Positions 17,279-24,020 of a stretch of DNA of 64,000 bases are shown piece after piece. The notes under the pieces are model-generated. The model was not told where the DNA came from. It worked only from the letters and a program-made list of their open reading frames with translations, and ran no database searches. The position numbers and the translations under genes were made by a program. The stretch is from Ardenticatenales bacterium. GTDB taxonomy: Bacteria; Chloroflexota; Anaerolineae; Promineifilales; Promineifilaceae. The first letter of the stretch is position 1; each line of letters opens with the position of its first letter. The stretch is from the NCBI GenBank assembly GCA_020634515.1, contig JACKBL010000001.1, positions 186,001 to 250,000 of the forward strand. The letters are read 5' to 3'.

Positions 17279-18106
17279 ATGGAAACACGCTGTCCCAATT
17301 GTCAACAACCTTTGCTCTCCGGCGATACTGCCTGCTGGCAGTGTGGCTGGCAACTGGCGGAACCCGTTCCCGCGGCGGCGGATGCGACGGTGCTGTCGGC
17401 CCCGCCCGCGCGCGCCCAGGTTCCCGCGCTTTGGATTTACGCTGCTTTGACCGCTTTCCTCGTGATTATGGCCGGCATTTTGCTGCATCAACTCGGAAAA
17501 CAACCGTTGGTGCAGGTGTCCGCCGGGGGGCGAATGCCGGCAGACTGGCAGCGGGTGACCACGTATGGGCGCACGCTCACGCTGGACCTGCCGCCGGGAT
17601 GGACGTGGCTGGACCAGGAAGATCCATCGCAGGCGGATGCTTTTGCCGCTTTGCTGGCGCGGCGGCAGGGGTTGCTGTCGTTGACCTATCCCCTGGGGCG
17701 GCAAGACCCGAATGCGGCGCTCATATTCGCCGCCGCGCCCGCCGCCGTCATTGATCTGGCGGCGGAGCCGGTGACGCTGGTGGTGATTCGCAGCCCTGTT
17801 TTGAGCCGGTTGTCGGCGGAGGCGGCGCTGGCGACGGTGGCGGAGGCGGATGTGGAACTGGTAGACGGGCGGCAGGTTCCCAATTACGATAAAACGCATA
17901 CCAGTTTTTTGCTGGAGATGGATGTGGCCGGCGTAGGGCGAGTAAGATGCCGGCAACAATTCTTCCACGACGAACCGGACAGCCTGCTCCTGGCTGTCTG
18001 TGGCCACCCGCAACAATTCCGCTTTTACGCCCAACAAGTGGAGGAAATCCTCGCCACCGTCCAGCGACTACACCCCCAGGCATTCCATCATCGCCCACCC
18101 AGTTGA
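17279..18106 (+). CDS. Zinc-ribbon membrane protein of unknown function
   Basis: This is a 275-residue protein. Residues 5-23 hold a rubredoxin-like knuckle pair (CPNCQ and CWQCG), then a short linker and one membrane helix at about 52-72 (LWIYAALTAFLVIMAGILLHQ). The C-terminal ~200 residues are a predicted extracytoplasmic domain with DLPPGWTWLDQED and repeated alpha/beta patterns; it resembles the stress-protein/DUF-type domains that follow such anchors but I do not recognise a family. The ATG follows a copy of the long-hairpin repeat, and no clear ribosome site is visible. Confidence 0.65.
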   Translation: METRCPNCQQPLLSGDTACWQCGWQLAEPVPAAADATVLSAPPARAQVPALWIYAALTAFLVIMAGILLHQLGKQPLVQVSAGGRMPADWQRVTTYGRTLTLDLPPGWTWLDQEDPSQADAFAALLARRQGLLSLTYPLGRQDPNAALIFAAAPAAVIDLAAEPVTLVVIRSPVLSRLSAEAALATVAEADVELVDGRQVPNYDKTHTSFLLEMDVAGVGRVRCRQQFFHDEPDSLLLAVCGHPQQFRFYAQQVEEILATVQRLHPQAFHHRPPS

Positions 18107-18145
18107 AAGGTTCACGATGGGTAAGACTACACAGCCTATGCGTAC

Positions 18146-18250
18146 ATGGTCCAACAAACCTTCCCGGAAGCTCAATGTCAGGCTAAAAGCGTCTCAAAAT
18201 GCAGCGGCATTTCGCATGGAAACAGCTTTCGGAAAGATGGGAGTGAGCCG
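18146..18250. repeat. CCTTCCCGGAAGCTC dispersed repeat, copy 2
   Basis: This matches the element at 3078-3181 (CCAACAAACCTTCCCGGAAG, then AAGCGTCTC, then a GGAAAG...GTGAGCCG end). It fills most of the 18107-18381 gap; no gene is seen in the rest. Confidence 0.65.
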
Positions 18251-18381
18251 TCCCACGATGGCATGGCATTGGGCATGGCACGAAACCCTGTTTTATCCGC
18301 ATTTCCGCGTCTTTCTGGCTTCCTTTCCCCAGGTCCATACCCGGCTTGACGCACTCCTGTCCACTCAGTACAATCCCCCCT

Positions 18382-19353
18382 ATGTCGCAAGAACCTGATG
18401 GGCTTAATTTCAATTATGGTGGCCAGGCCGTGATCGAAGGCGTCATGATGCGCGGTTCGCAGGCGCTGGCCGTTTCCGTACGCAATCCTCATGGCGAGAT
18501 AGTCACCCACGTCGAACCTTTGAACCAGGCCATCTATGGCAGCAAGATGGCGCGCCTCCCCTTTGCGCGTGGTCTGACCCTGTTGTGGGATGCGCTGGGG
18601 CTGGGCATTAAGGCGCTCATGTTTTCGGCGGAAGTGGCCGTGCCCGAAGAAGAAAAAGCGGACCCGCAAGGCAAGGCGTTTGAAGGGCCGGTGCAGGTCG
18701 GAACGGTCGCCATCTCCCTCGCTTTTGCCATCGGGCTGTTTTTCGTCTTGCCCGTTTTCCTGGCGAGCCTCATTGAGGGCTGGCTGCATTTGCGCGAGTC
18801 GCAGGTTGTCAGCAACCTGATTGAAGGGGGCATCCGCCTGTTAATCCTGGTGGGCTACATCTGGAGCATAGGCCTGCTGCCGGACATTCGCCGTTTGTAT
18901 GGGTATCATGGGGCGGAGCATAAAACGATTAACGCTTATGAGGCAGGCGCGGCGCTCACGCCGGAGTCTGTGGCCCGTTTTCCGCTGGAGCATCCGCGCT
19001 GTGGTACGGCTTTTTTGTTGACGGTGGTGATCGTTTCCATTCTTTTGTACAGTTTTTTCCCGCCGTTGAACCTGGCGCTGCGTATTGTCTCGCGCCTGTT
19101 GTTGCTGCCTGTGGTTGCCGGCATTGCTTACGAGATCATCCGTTTCTCCGCCAAACATCTTGATAACGTCTTCATTCGCATCATCATAAAGCCCAACCTG
19201 GCTTTGCAGCGGCTGACCACTCGTGAACCAGACCAGACCATGTTGGAAGTCGCCATCACCGCCTTTCAACAGATGATGGCCCGTGAAAGCGGGACTGTTT
19301 ACGCAGAACCCGCGCTCGTGCTCGCGGAAACATCAGACGCAACCCCTCGTTAG
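18382..19353 (+). CDS. DUF1385 (YqhQ-like) membrane protein
   Basis: This is a 323-residue protein beginning MSQEPDGLNFNYGGQAVIEGVMMRG, the invariant start of DUF1385. Hydrophobic segments lie near residues 110-140 and 160-185 and in two more near 215-260. YGYHGAEHKTINAYEAG is the second family signature. YqhQ-type proteins are widespread, membrane-bound and of undefined role. The frame extends to 18346 but the signature places the start at 18382. Confidence 0.85.
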   Translation: MSQEPDGLNFNYGGQAVIEGVMMRGSQALAVSVRNPHGEIVTHVEPLNQAIYGSKMARLPFARGLTLLWDALGLGIKALMFSAEVAVPEEEKADPQGKAFEGPVQVGTVAISLAFAIGLFFVLPVFLASLIEGWLHLRESQVVSNLIEGGIRLLILVGYIWSIGLLPDIRRLYGYHGAEHKTINAYEAGAALTPESVARFPLEHPRCGTAFLLTVVIVSILLYSFFPPLNLALRIVSRLLLLPVVAGIAYEIIRFSAKHLDNVFIRIIIKPNLALQRLTTREPDQTMLEVAITAFQQMMARESGTVYAEPALVLAETSDATPR

Positions 19354-19649
19354 AATTCATATACCGCCGGCGCGCCACCCTGCCCCAGAGATGCGGGCAA
19401 TCTCTCCGCTTTGGTTTCTTGCCCGACTGCGCAGCTTCGCGCAACCGCCGATTTGCGCGTTTCCCGCGCCGATTGGTCTACCAGTGGCGCGCTGACTCCG
19501 CCAGTGTTCGCTGCATGCCGTATCGCAGCTTGACGCGCACCCGCTCGCCGGGGGTGTGCTTACTATCCCCGTCACCATATCGGAGATGCGTCGGGCATCC
19601 CGGCATGGCAATGTGGGCGATCAGGTCCTGCTGAGGTGAAAGGAACAGT

Positions 19650-20291
19650 ATGTCCAGGGGTGAAAAGCATAATCAGACCGGGTTACAATTTTACGGTGAT
19701 TGGGAATTGGAGAAAGCGGTAGCCGCTTTTCGTAAAGCGACGGCTGCTGAACCGGATAATCCCGAATATCACCTCAATCTGGCGCGCGCGTTTGCCCGTT
19801 CCAGCAGCTTCGACGAGGCGATTCAGGCATTGGGCGAGTACCTGCGCACGGAGACGGACGCCCAACTCGCCAGCCGCTACGAACGCCTGTTTTCCTCGGC
19901 GCTGGATGACGTGGAAAGCGCCCTCATTGAGGGCATGCGCCGGTTGGAGTTATCCATTCAGTACACCGGCAAGGCGATCCAGATGTGGTTGGAGTATCGC
20001 ATCACGATTGGGCGGCGGCCGTTGCGCGTGACGAAGCCAGAGTTGTGGGCGGCGGCGCTGGCCTACACGATTGTGAAGGTGAATTTCCTGCAACTTAAAC
20101 TGGGCGCGGTGGCGGCGGCCTTTTCCGTCAGCGAGCGGTCGCTAAAGGAACGGTTTGGTGAACTGGTGCAGGCTTTGGATTTAATGCCGGCAGATTACCG
20201 TTACTTCGTGGGTGATCAAAACCCGCTGGACAAACTCGTAGAAGCGGCGCAGATCATGGAAGAACTGGACCAGCGCTTCATGGAAGACTGA
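19650..20291 (+). CDS. TPR protein with a possible cyclin-like C-terminal domain
   Basis: This is a 213-residue protein. Residues 5-75 form about two tetratricopeptide repeats (NQTGLQFYGDWELEKAVAAFRKATAAEPDNPEYHLNLARAFARSS, split by family spacing). The C-terminal ~90 residues (WAAALAYTIVKVNFLQLKLGAVAAAFSVSERSLKERFGELVQAL) resemble a TFIIB/cyclin repeat with a helix-turn-helix-like turn. A role in protein-protein contact or regulation is inference. A GAGGTGAAAGGA site precedes the ATG. The 296-base gap before it shows no gene or repeat that I recognise. Confidence 0.6.
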   Translation: MSRGEKHNQTGLQFYGDWELEKAVAAFRKATAAEPDNPEYHLNLARAFARSSSFDEAIQALGEYLRTETDAQLASRYERLFSSALDDVESALIEGMRRLELSIQYTGKAIQMWLEYRITIGRRPLRVTKPELWAAALAYTIVKVNFLQLKLGAVAAAFSVSERSLKERFGELVQALDLMPADYRYFVGDQNPLDKLVEAAQIMEELDQRFMED

Positions 20292-20301
20292 GGAATAATG
20301 A

Positions 20302-20691
20302 GAACATCTTCCCGGAAGCTGTTACCCAGGACTATCGTCTGTGACGAAGCTTCCGGGAAGATCATTGAGAACATCTTCCCGGAAGCTGTTACCCAGGACT
20401 ATCGTCTGTGACGAAGCTTCCGGGAAGATCATTGAGAACATCTTCCCGGAAGCTATTACCCAGGACTATCATCAGTGATGAAGCTTCCGGGAAGATCATT
20501 GAGAACATCTTCCGGAAGATTAGGACTATCATCAGTGACGAAGCTTCCGGGAAGATCATTGAGAACATCTTCCCGGAAGCTGTTACCCAGGACTATCGTC
20601 TGTGACGAAGCTTCCGGGAAGATCATTGAGAACATCTTCCCGGAAGCTGTTACCCAGGACTATCATCTGTGATGAAGCTTCCGGGAAGATC
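20302..20691. repeat. Tandem array of six 67-bp hairpin units
   Basis: Units start at 20302, 20369, 20436, 20503, 20563 and 20630. Five are 67-bp spaced; the fourth has lost seven bases. Each unit contains perfect 15-bp arms, ATCTTCCCGGAAGCT and AGCTTCCGGGAAGAT, around a ~30-base loop (TTACCCAGGACTATCRTCWGTGAYG). A lone related unit is at 49997-50060. It lies just after the TPR gene and upstream of mdh. Confidence 0.9.
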
Positions 20692-20830
20692 TTTTACAGA
20701 GGAGTCACCACGCCACTGCGCGACACCACCAACAAACGAAAATAGCGCGGTTGACAGGCGGCGCTTCTCCCAACTGTCAACTGACCACTACCCACTGTCA
20801 ACTGACCACCATTTACAAAGGAGTCACTCA
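20692..20830. other. Leader of mdh with mosaic repeat
   Basis: The segment AAAATAGCGCGGTTGACAGG and the phrase AACTGTCAACTGACCACTAC also occur together at about 49845-49975. They are fused to the 67-bp unit in both places but in different orders. An AAAGGAGT ribosome site ends it. Confidence 0.55.
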
Positions 20831-21772
20831 ATGTTAAACAAAATTGCACTTTATGGCGCGGGCAACGTCGGCGCTACAACGGGCCACTGGCTGGCGAACA
20901 AGGAAGTCGGCGACATCGTCATGTTCGACATTTTTGGGCAGGTGGCTGCCGGCAAAGCCCTCGACCTCTACGAAGCAGGACCGGCCATCGGCTTTGATTC
21001 CCGCATCACCGGCAGCAGCGACGTAAGCATCATCGAAGGCGCGGACGTGGTCGTCGTCACCGCCGGCGTGCCGCGCAAGAAGGACCCCGTCACCGGCAAA
21101 TTCCCCAGCCGCGATGAACTGGTGAAGATCAACCAGGACGTGATGACGGTCGTCTCCGAAAACATCAAGAAGTACGCCCCGGACAGTATCGTTATCGTTG
21201 TCACCAACCCACTGGACGCCATGTGCCACGTGATCAAGGAGATCACCGGCTTCCCGCGCGAACGCATCATCGGCCAGGCGGGGGCGCTGGATACGGCGCG
21301 CTACAAGACCTTCATTGCCATGGAACTGGGCGTGAGCGTGGAAGATGTACACGGCATCGTCCTCGGCGGGCACGGGGACACGATGGTTCCGCTGCCCCGA
21401 CATACGTCGGTCGCCGGCATTCCCGTCACCGAACTCATCTCCCCGGAAAAACTGGACGCCATCATCCAACGCACCGCCAAAGGGGGCGGCGAAATCGTCG
21501 GCCTGCTCGGCTACAGCGGCTACTACGCCCCCGCCGCCGGCGCCGCCATCATGGTCGAATCCATCCTCAAAGACAAAAAGCGCGTCATCCCCTCCGCCAT
21601 CTACACCCAGGGCGAATACGGCTACCATGACCTCTTCATCGGTCTGCCCGCCGTTCTCGGTCGCCGGGGCGTGGAACACATCATCGAAATGGACCTGAAC
21701 GAAACGGAACGCGCCATGCTCGACCACTCCGCCGAAGCGGTCCGCTCGGTCGTGCAAGTGTTAGGCTATTAG
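20831..21772 (+). CDS. mdh: Malate dehydrogenase
   Basis: This is a 313-residue LDH/MDH-fold enzyme. GAGNVGATTGHWLA is the NAD-binding loop, VVVTAGVPRKKDP carries the substrate arginine region, VVTNPLDAM and GQAGALDTARYKTFIA follow, and HGDTMVPLPRHTSV contains the catalytic His. It interconverts malate and oxaloacetate with NAD in the citric acid cycle. The ATG is preceded by AAAGGAGTCACTCA. The longer frame to 20669 runs into the repeat array. The next gene downstream is avd of the DGR, 61 bases away. Confidence 0.93.
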   Translation: MLNKIALYGAGNVGATTGHWLANKEVGDIVMFDIFGQVAAGKALDLYEAGPAIGFDSRITGSSDVSIIEGADVVVVTAGVPRKKDPVTGKFPSRDELVKINQDVMTVVSENIKKYAPDSIVIVVTNPLDAMCHVIKEITGFPRERIIGQAGALDTARYKTFIAMELGVSVEDVHGIVLGGHGDTMVPLPRHTSVAGIPVTELISPEKLDAIIQRTAKGGGEIVGLLGYSGYYAPAAGAAIMVESILKDKKRVIPSAIYTQGEYGYHDLFIGLPAVLGRRGVEHIIEMDLNETERAMLDHSAEAVRSVVQVLGY

Positions 21773-21833
21773 GCGTTTGCAAGGTATGAGAGGCAAGCGA
21801 GTCTTGCCCCTCATACCTCATACCTCATCAAAG

Positions 21834-22187
21834 ATGTCTACTTCGCATCAGGAAATGCCGATTTTTACGCGCACTTTTGATTTCCTGACCTGGCTGTTGC
21901 CGCAAACGAATCACTTCCCGCGCGCCCATCGGCACACGTTTACACAGCGACTGTTGGAGGCCGCATTTGATCTGCGAGAACGACTCGAAGAAGCAAATTG
22001 GCAGCAGGGCAACGCCCGGCTGCAAAAACTGCAGGAAGCAGATGAAGCCTTATCCAAAGTGCGGCTGTATCTGCGTCTGGCATATCGCTGGAAGTGGCTC
22101 ACGCCAGGCCAATACGAACATGCGGCAGCGATGATGACGGAAATCGGGCGCTTACTTGGCGGATGGAAAAAGAAAACTGGCAGGTAA
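21834..22187 (+). CDS. avd: DGR accessory variability determinant Avd
   Basis: This encodes 117 residues, basic and helical, of the four-helix-bundle Avd/S23 type. PIFTRTFDFLTWLLPQTNHFPRAHRHTFTQRLLEAAFDLRE (family pattern), LSKVRLYLRLAYRWKWLTPGQYEHAA and a basic GGWKKKTGR tail are the conserved blocks. In known DGRs Avd forms a pentamer that binds the reverse transcriptase and is needed for mutagenic cDNA synthesis. It is the first gene of the cassette, followed by the template repeat and RT on the same strand. The ATG at 21834 is preferred; one at 21855 is possible. No strong ribosome site is visible. Confidence 0.88.
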   Translation: MSTSHQEMPIFTRTFDFLTWLLPQTNHFPRAHRHTFTQRLLEAAFDLRERLEEANWQQGNARLQKLQEADEALSKVRLYLRLAYRWKWLTPGQYEHAAAMMTEIGRLLGGWKKKTGR

Positions 22188-22224
22188 CGGCGTCACTTCA
22201 CCATACATTATTGATCAGGAGCTG

Positions 22225-22329
22225 GAGTCTGGCGAAAACCACATATGGTGGTCGGAGTCGAGACTTTAGCCGGATCAAACCGCCATATGTGGGCCGGCTG
22301 AAGCCTCCACTCCAAAAACGCCAGTGTCC
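22225..22329. repeat. MITE-like 105-bp element, copy 2 (inverted), inside the DGR
   Basis: This is the reverse complement of the element at 5582-5685: it begins GAGTCTGGCG and ends CGCCAGTGTCC, with AAGCCTCCACT internally. It is inserted between avd and the template repeat and interrupts what is normally a short spacer. Confidence 0.75.
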
Positions 22330-22387
22330 AGTCAGGAAGTGCAACCTCCAGCCGCTCACACCGGCTGATGTTGGGGGCAAAACCCAT

Positions 22388-22466
22388 AACGGCTGCTCCG
22401 CCCGCAACAGGAACGACCCGCACAACAACTTCAACGACAACAACGGGTTTCGGGTGGCAGTTTCCA
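22388..22466 (+). other. DGR template repeat (TR)
   Basis: These 79 bases match the variable repeat at 24041-24119 (reverse complement) except at 11 positions, all adenines here. It is rich in AAC codons: read in the frame of the target it would encode NGCSARNRNDPHNNFNDNNG followed by FRVAVS, with Asn, Asp and His codons at the diversified sites. There are 22 adenines and 57 other bases, and no other base differs. It lies between avd and the RT gene on their strand, the usual TR position. Its transcript is the template for adenine-mutagenised cDNA. Confidence 0.93.
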
Positions 22467-22595
22467 CACTTCTCCTGCAGGTTGTGTCCCAACCGGAATT
22501 GCCTGGCGGGTACGCCTTCCGGGCCGAGGTGAGAAATGGCGGGGTTTTGTCCTGGCCGCGCCCAAAGCGTCAGCCGCGGGCCGGGCAAATAACAA

Positions 22596-22640
22596 CGGGC
22601 CGCGTCTCCCCGGTTCGTCCCTGAGACGCGGCCACTTTTC
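22596..22640 (+). ncRNA. Hairpin downstream of TR, possible end of the TR RNA
   Basis: GCCGCGTCTC/GAGACGCGGC forms a 10-bp stem followed by CACTTTTC. It lies 130 bases after TR. It could be a terminator or a structured part of the TR RNA that Avd and RT recognise; the choice is inference. Confidence 0.45.
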
Positions 22641-22658
22641 ACAAACCGTGTTGGCTCT

Positions 22659-22800
22659 GCAGAATTTAAGCGGGAGTGGAGGCTTTAGCAGAATTTAAGC
22701 GGGAGTAGAGGCTTTAGCAGAATTTAAGCGGGAGTGGAGGCTTTAGCCGGAACGGTTGCAGAATTTAAGCGGGAGTGGAGGCTTTAGCCGGAACGGTTGC
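22659..22800. repeat. Four 30-bp direct repeats running into the RT gene
   Basis: The unit GCAGAATTTAAGCGGGAGTG (first 20 of 30 bases), continuing GAGGCTTTAG, occurs at 22659, 22689, 22719 and 22758; the last two are followed by CCGGAACGGTTGC. The GAGTGGAGGCTTTAGCCGG part matches the interior of the MITE-like element, so the array seems to have grown from it. The putative RT start codon is in the last unit. Confidence 0.8.
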
Positions 22801-23939
22801 GACAGAATCTCCTCTCCGCCCCCCTATCAGGAGATGACCCCACGAGTTCCCCCAAAGCCACCTTGTTTCACGCCCTCTGTAGTTGGGATAACTTGCTCCA
22901 GGCTTACCAGCAGGCCAGTCGCCGCAAACGGGGGCGGGGCGATGTGGCCGCCTTTGAATATCGCCTGGAAGACAACCTGCACGACTTGCAGCAAGAGCTG
23001 CGCGCTCGCACTTACACTCCGGGCCGCTACAACAGCTTTTTCATCCACGAACCGAAGCGGCGGCTGATCAGCGCGGCGCCGTTTCGGGACCGTGTGGTGC
23101 ATCACGCCTTGTGTAACGTTATCGAACCGATTTTTGAGCGCGCGTTCATCTACGATTCTTACGCCAACCGTGTGGGCAAGGGCACGCACCGCGCCCTGGA
23201 CCGGGCGCAGCAGTTTGCCCGCCGTTTCCCCTACGTGCTGCAATGCGACTTGCGCCAGTTCTTTCCCTCTATTGACCACGCCATTCTGCGCCGCATTCTG
23301 CGCCGCAAGCTCACCGACCCCGACGTGTTATGGTTGATTGACGAAATCCTCGGCAGCGGGGAGGGCGTTCTCAATGAGCAGTACGAGATGGTTTATTTCG
23401 CGGGGGACGATTTGCTGGCGCCGCTGCGCCCCCGGGGGCTGCCCATTGGCAACCTGACGAGCCAGTTTTGGGCCAACGTGTACCTGAATCCATTTGACCA
23501 TTTTGTGAAGCGCCGCCTGCGTTGTAAAGGGTATGTGCGTTTTGTGGATGATGTGCTGCTGTTTGCCCACGAGAAGGACCACCTGTGGGAATGGAAGGCG
23601 GCAGTGGAAGAGGAGTTGGCGCGTTATCGCCTGACCATTCACCCGGGCGCACAGCCGCGCCCGGTCACGGAAGGGATTCCTTTTTTGGGCTTCCAGGTTT
23701 TTCCGGAGAGACGGCGGCTGAAGCGGCGCAAGGGGGTACAGTACCGGCGGCGGCTGGGGCGGCTGCTGCGACAGTACGAGCAGGGGGAAATCTCGCTGGA
23801 CGCGGTGACGGCGTCCGTGCGCGGGTGGACGAATCACGCGCGCTATGGCAACACCCTGGGACTGCGGAAAAAGCTTCTCGGCGAAAAGATTATTCCCAAA
23901 CCGCAACGCCGAGTTGAAGCAGGCGACGGCGCACCCTAA
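22797..23939 (+). CDS. DGR reverse transcriptase
   Basis: This frame gives up to 380 residues. Conserved RT blocks: PKRRLISAAPFRDRVVHHALC (motifs 1-2), YVLQCDLRQFFPSIDH with catalytic Asp150, GLPIGNLTSQFWANVYLNPFDHF, YVRFVDDVLLFAHEK with catalytic Asp251-252, and GIPFLGFQVFPERRRLKRR. The IGNLTSQ block in place of the QG-x3-SP of group II intron RTs is the DGR hallmark. There is no ATG near the start; TTG at 22797 (inside the repeat array) or TTG at 22863 are candidates, the latter better matching usual DGR RT N-termini. It copies the TR RNA and, with Avd, misincorporates opposite adenines. It is convergent with its target gene. Confidence 0.93.
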   Translation: MRQNLLSAPLSGDDPTSSPKATLFHALCSWDNLLQAYQQASRRKRGRGDVAAFEYRLEDNLHDLQQELRARTYTPGRYNSFFIHEPKRRLISAAPFRDRVVHHALCNVIEPIFERAFIYDSYANRVGKGTHRALDRAQQFARRFPYVLQCDLRQFFPSIDHAILRRILRRKLTDPDVLWLIDEILGSGEGVLNEQYEMVYFAGDDLLAPLRPRGLPIGNLTSQFWANVYLNPFDHFVKRRLRCKGYVRFVDDVLLFAHEKDHLWEWKAAVEEELARYRLTIHPGAQPRPVTEGIPFLGFQVFPERRRLKRRKGVQYRRRLGRLLRQYEQGEISLDAVTASVRGWTNHARYGNTLGLRKKLLGEKIIPKPQRRVEAGDGAP

Positions 23940-23961
23940 AAAAATTCGATCCGCTGGGGGG

Positions 23962-23985
23962 TCTGGGGGGCAAAGCCCCCCCAGA
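23962..23985. other. GC-rich hairpin just beyond the variable repeat
   Basis: TCTGGGGGGC-AAA-GCCCCCCCAGA forms a ~10-bp stem with a three-base loop, 56 bases past the VR end of the target gene. In well-studied DGRs a GC-rich hairpin downstream of VR stimulates retrohoming; it could equally be a shared terminator for the two convergent genes. Confidence 0.5.
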
Positions 23986-24020
23986 GAACAGAGGTTCAGA
24001 GGGACCAGAGTCCAGAGGGA

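Noticed and set aside
20302..20691. CRISPR array
   Set aside because: The 67-bp units are adjacent copies with nearly identical loops and no unique spacers, and there are no cas genes.
22094..22624. 176-codon frame running through the template repeat
   Set aside because: It starts inside avd, crosses the MITE-like element and lacks family features; the NGCSARNRND stretch is the template, not a gene product.
22659..22800. CRISPR or iteron origin
   Set aside because: The repeats are contiguous, lack unique spacers, and share sequence with a MITE-like element; no replication protein is near.
22797..23939. Group II intron or retron reverse transcriptase
   Set aside because: There is no maturase or endonuclease domain, the QG block is replaced by IGNLTSQ, and an adenine-mutated TR/VR pair plus Avd are present.
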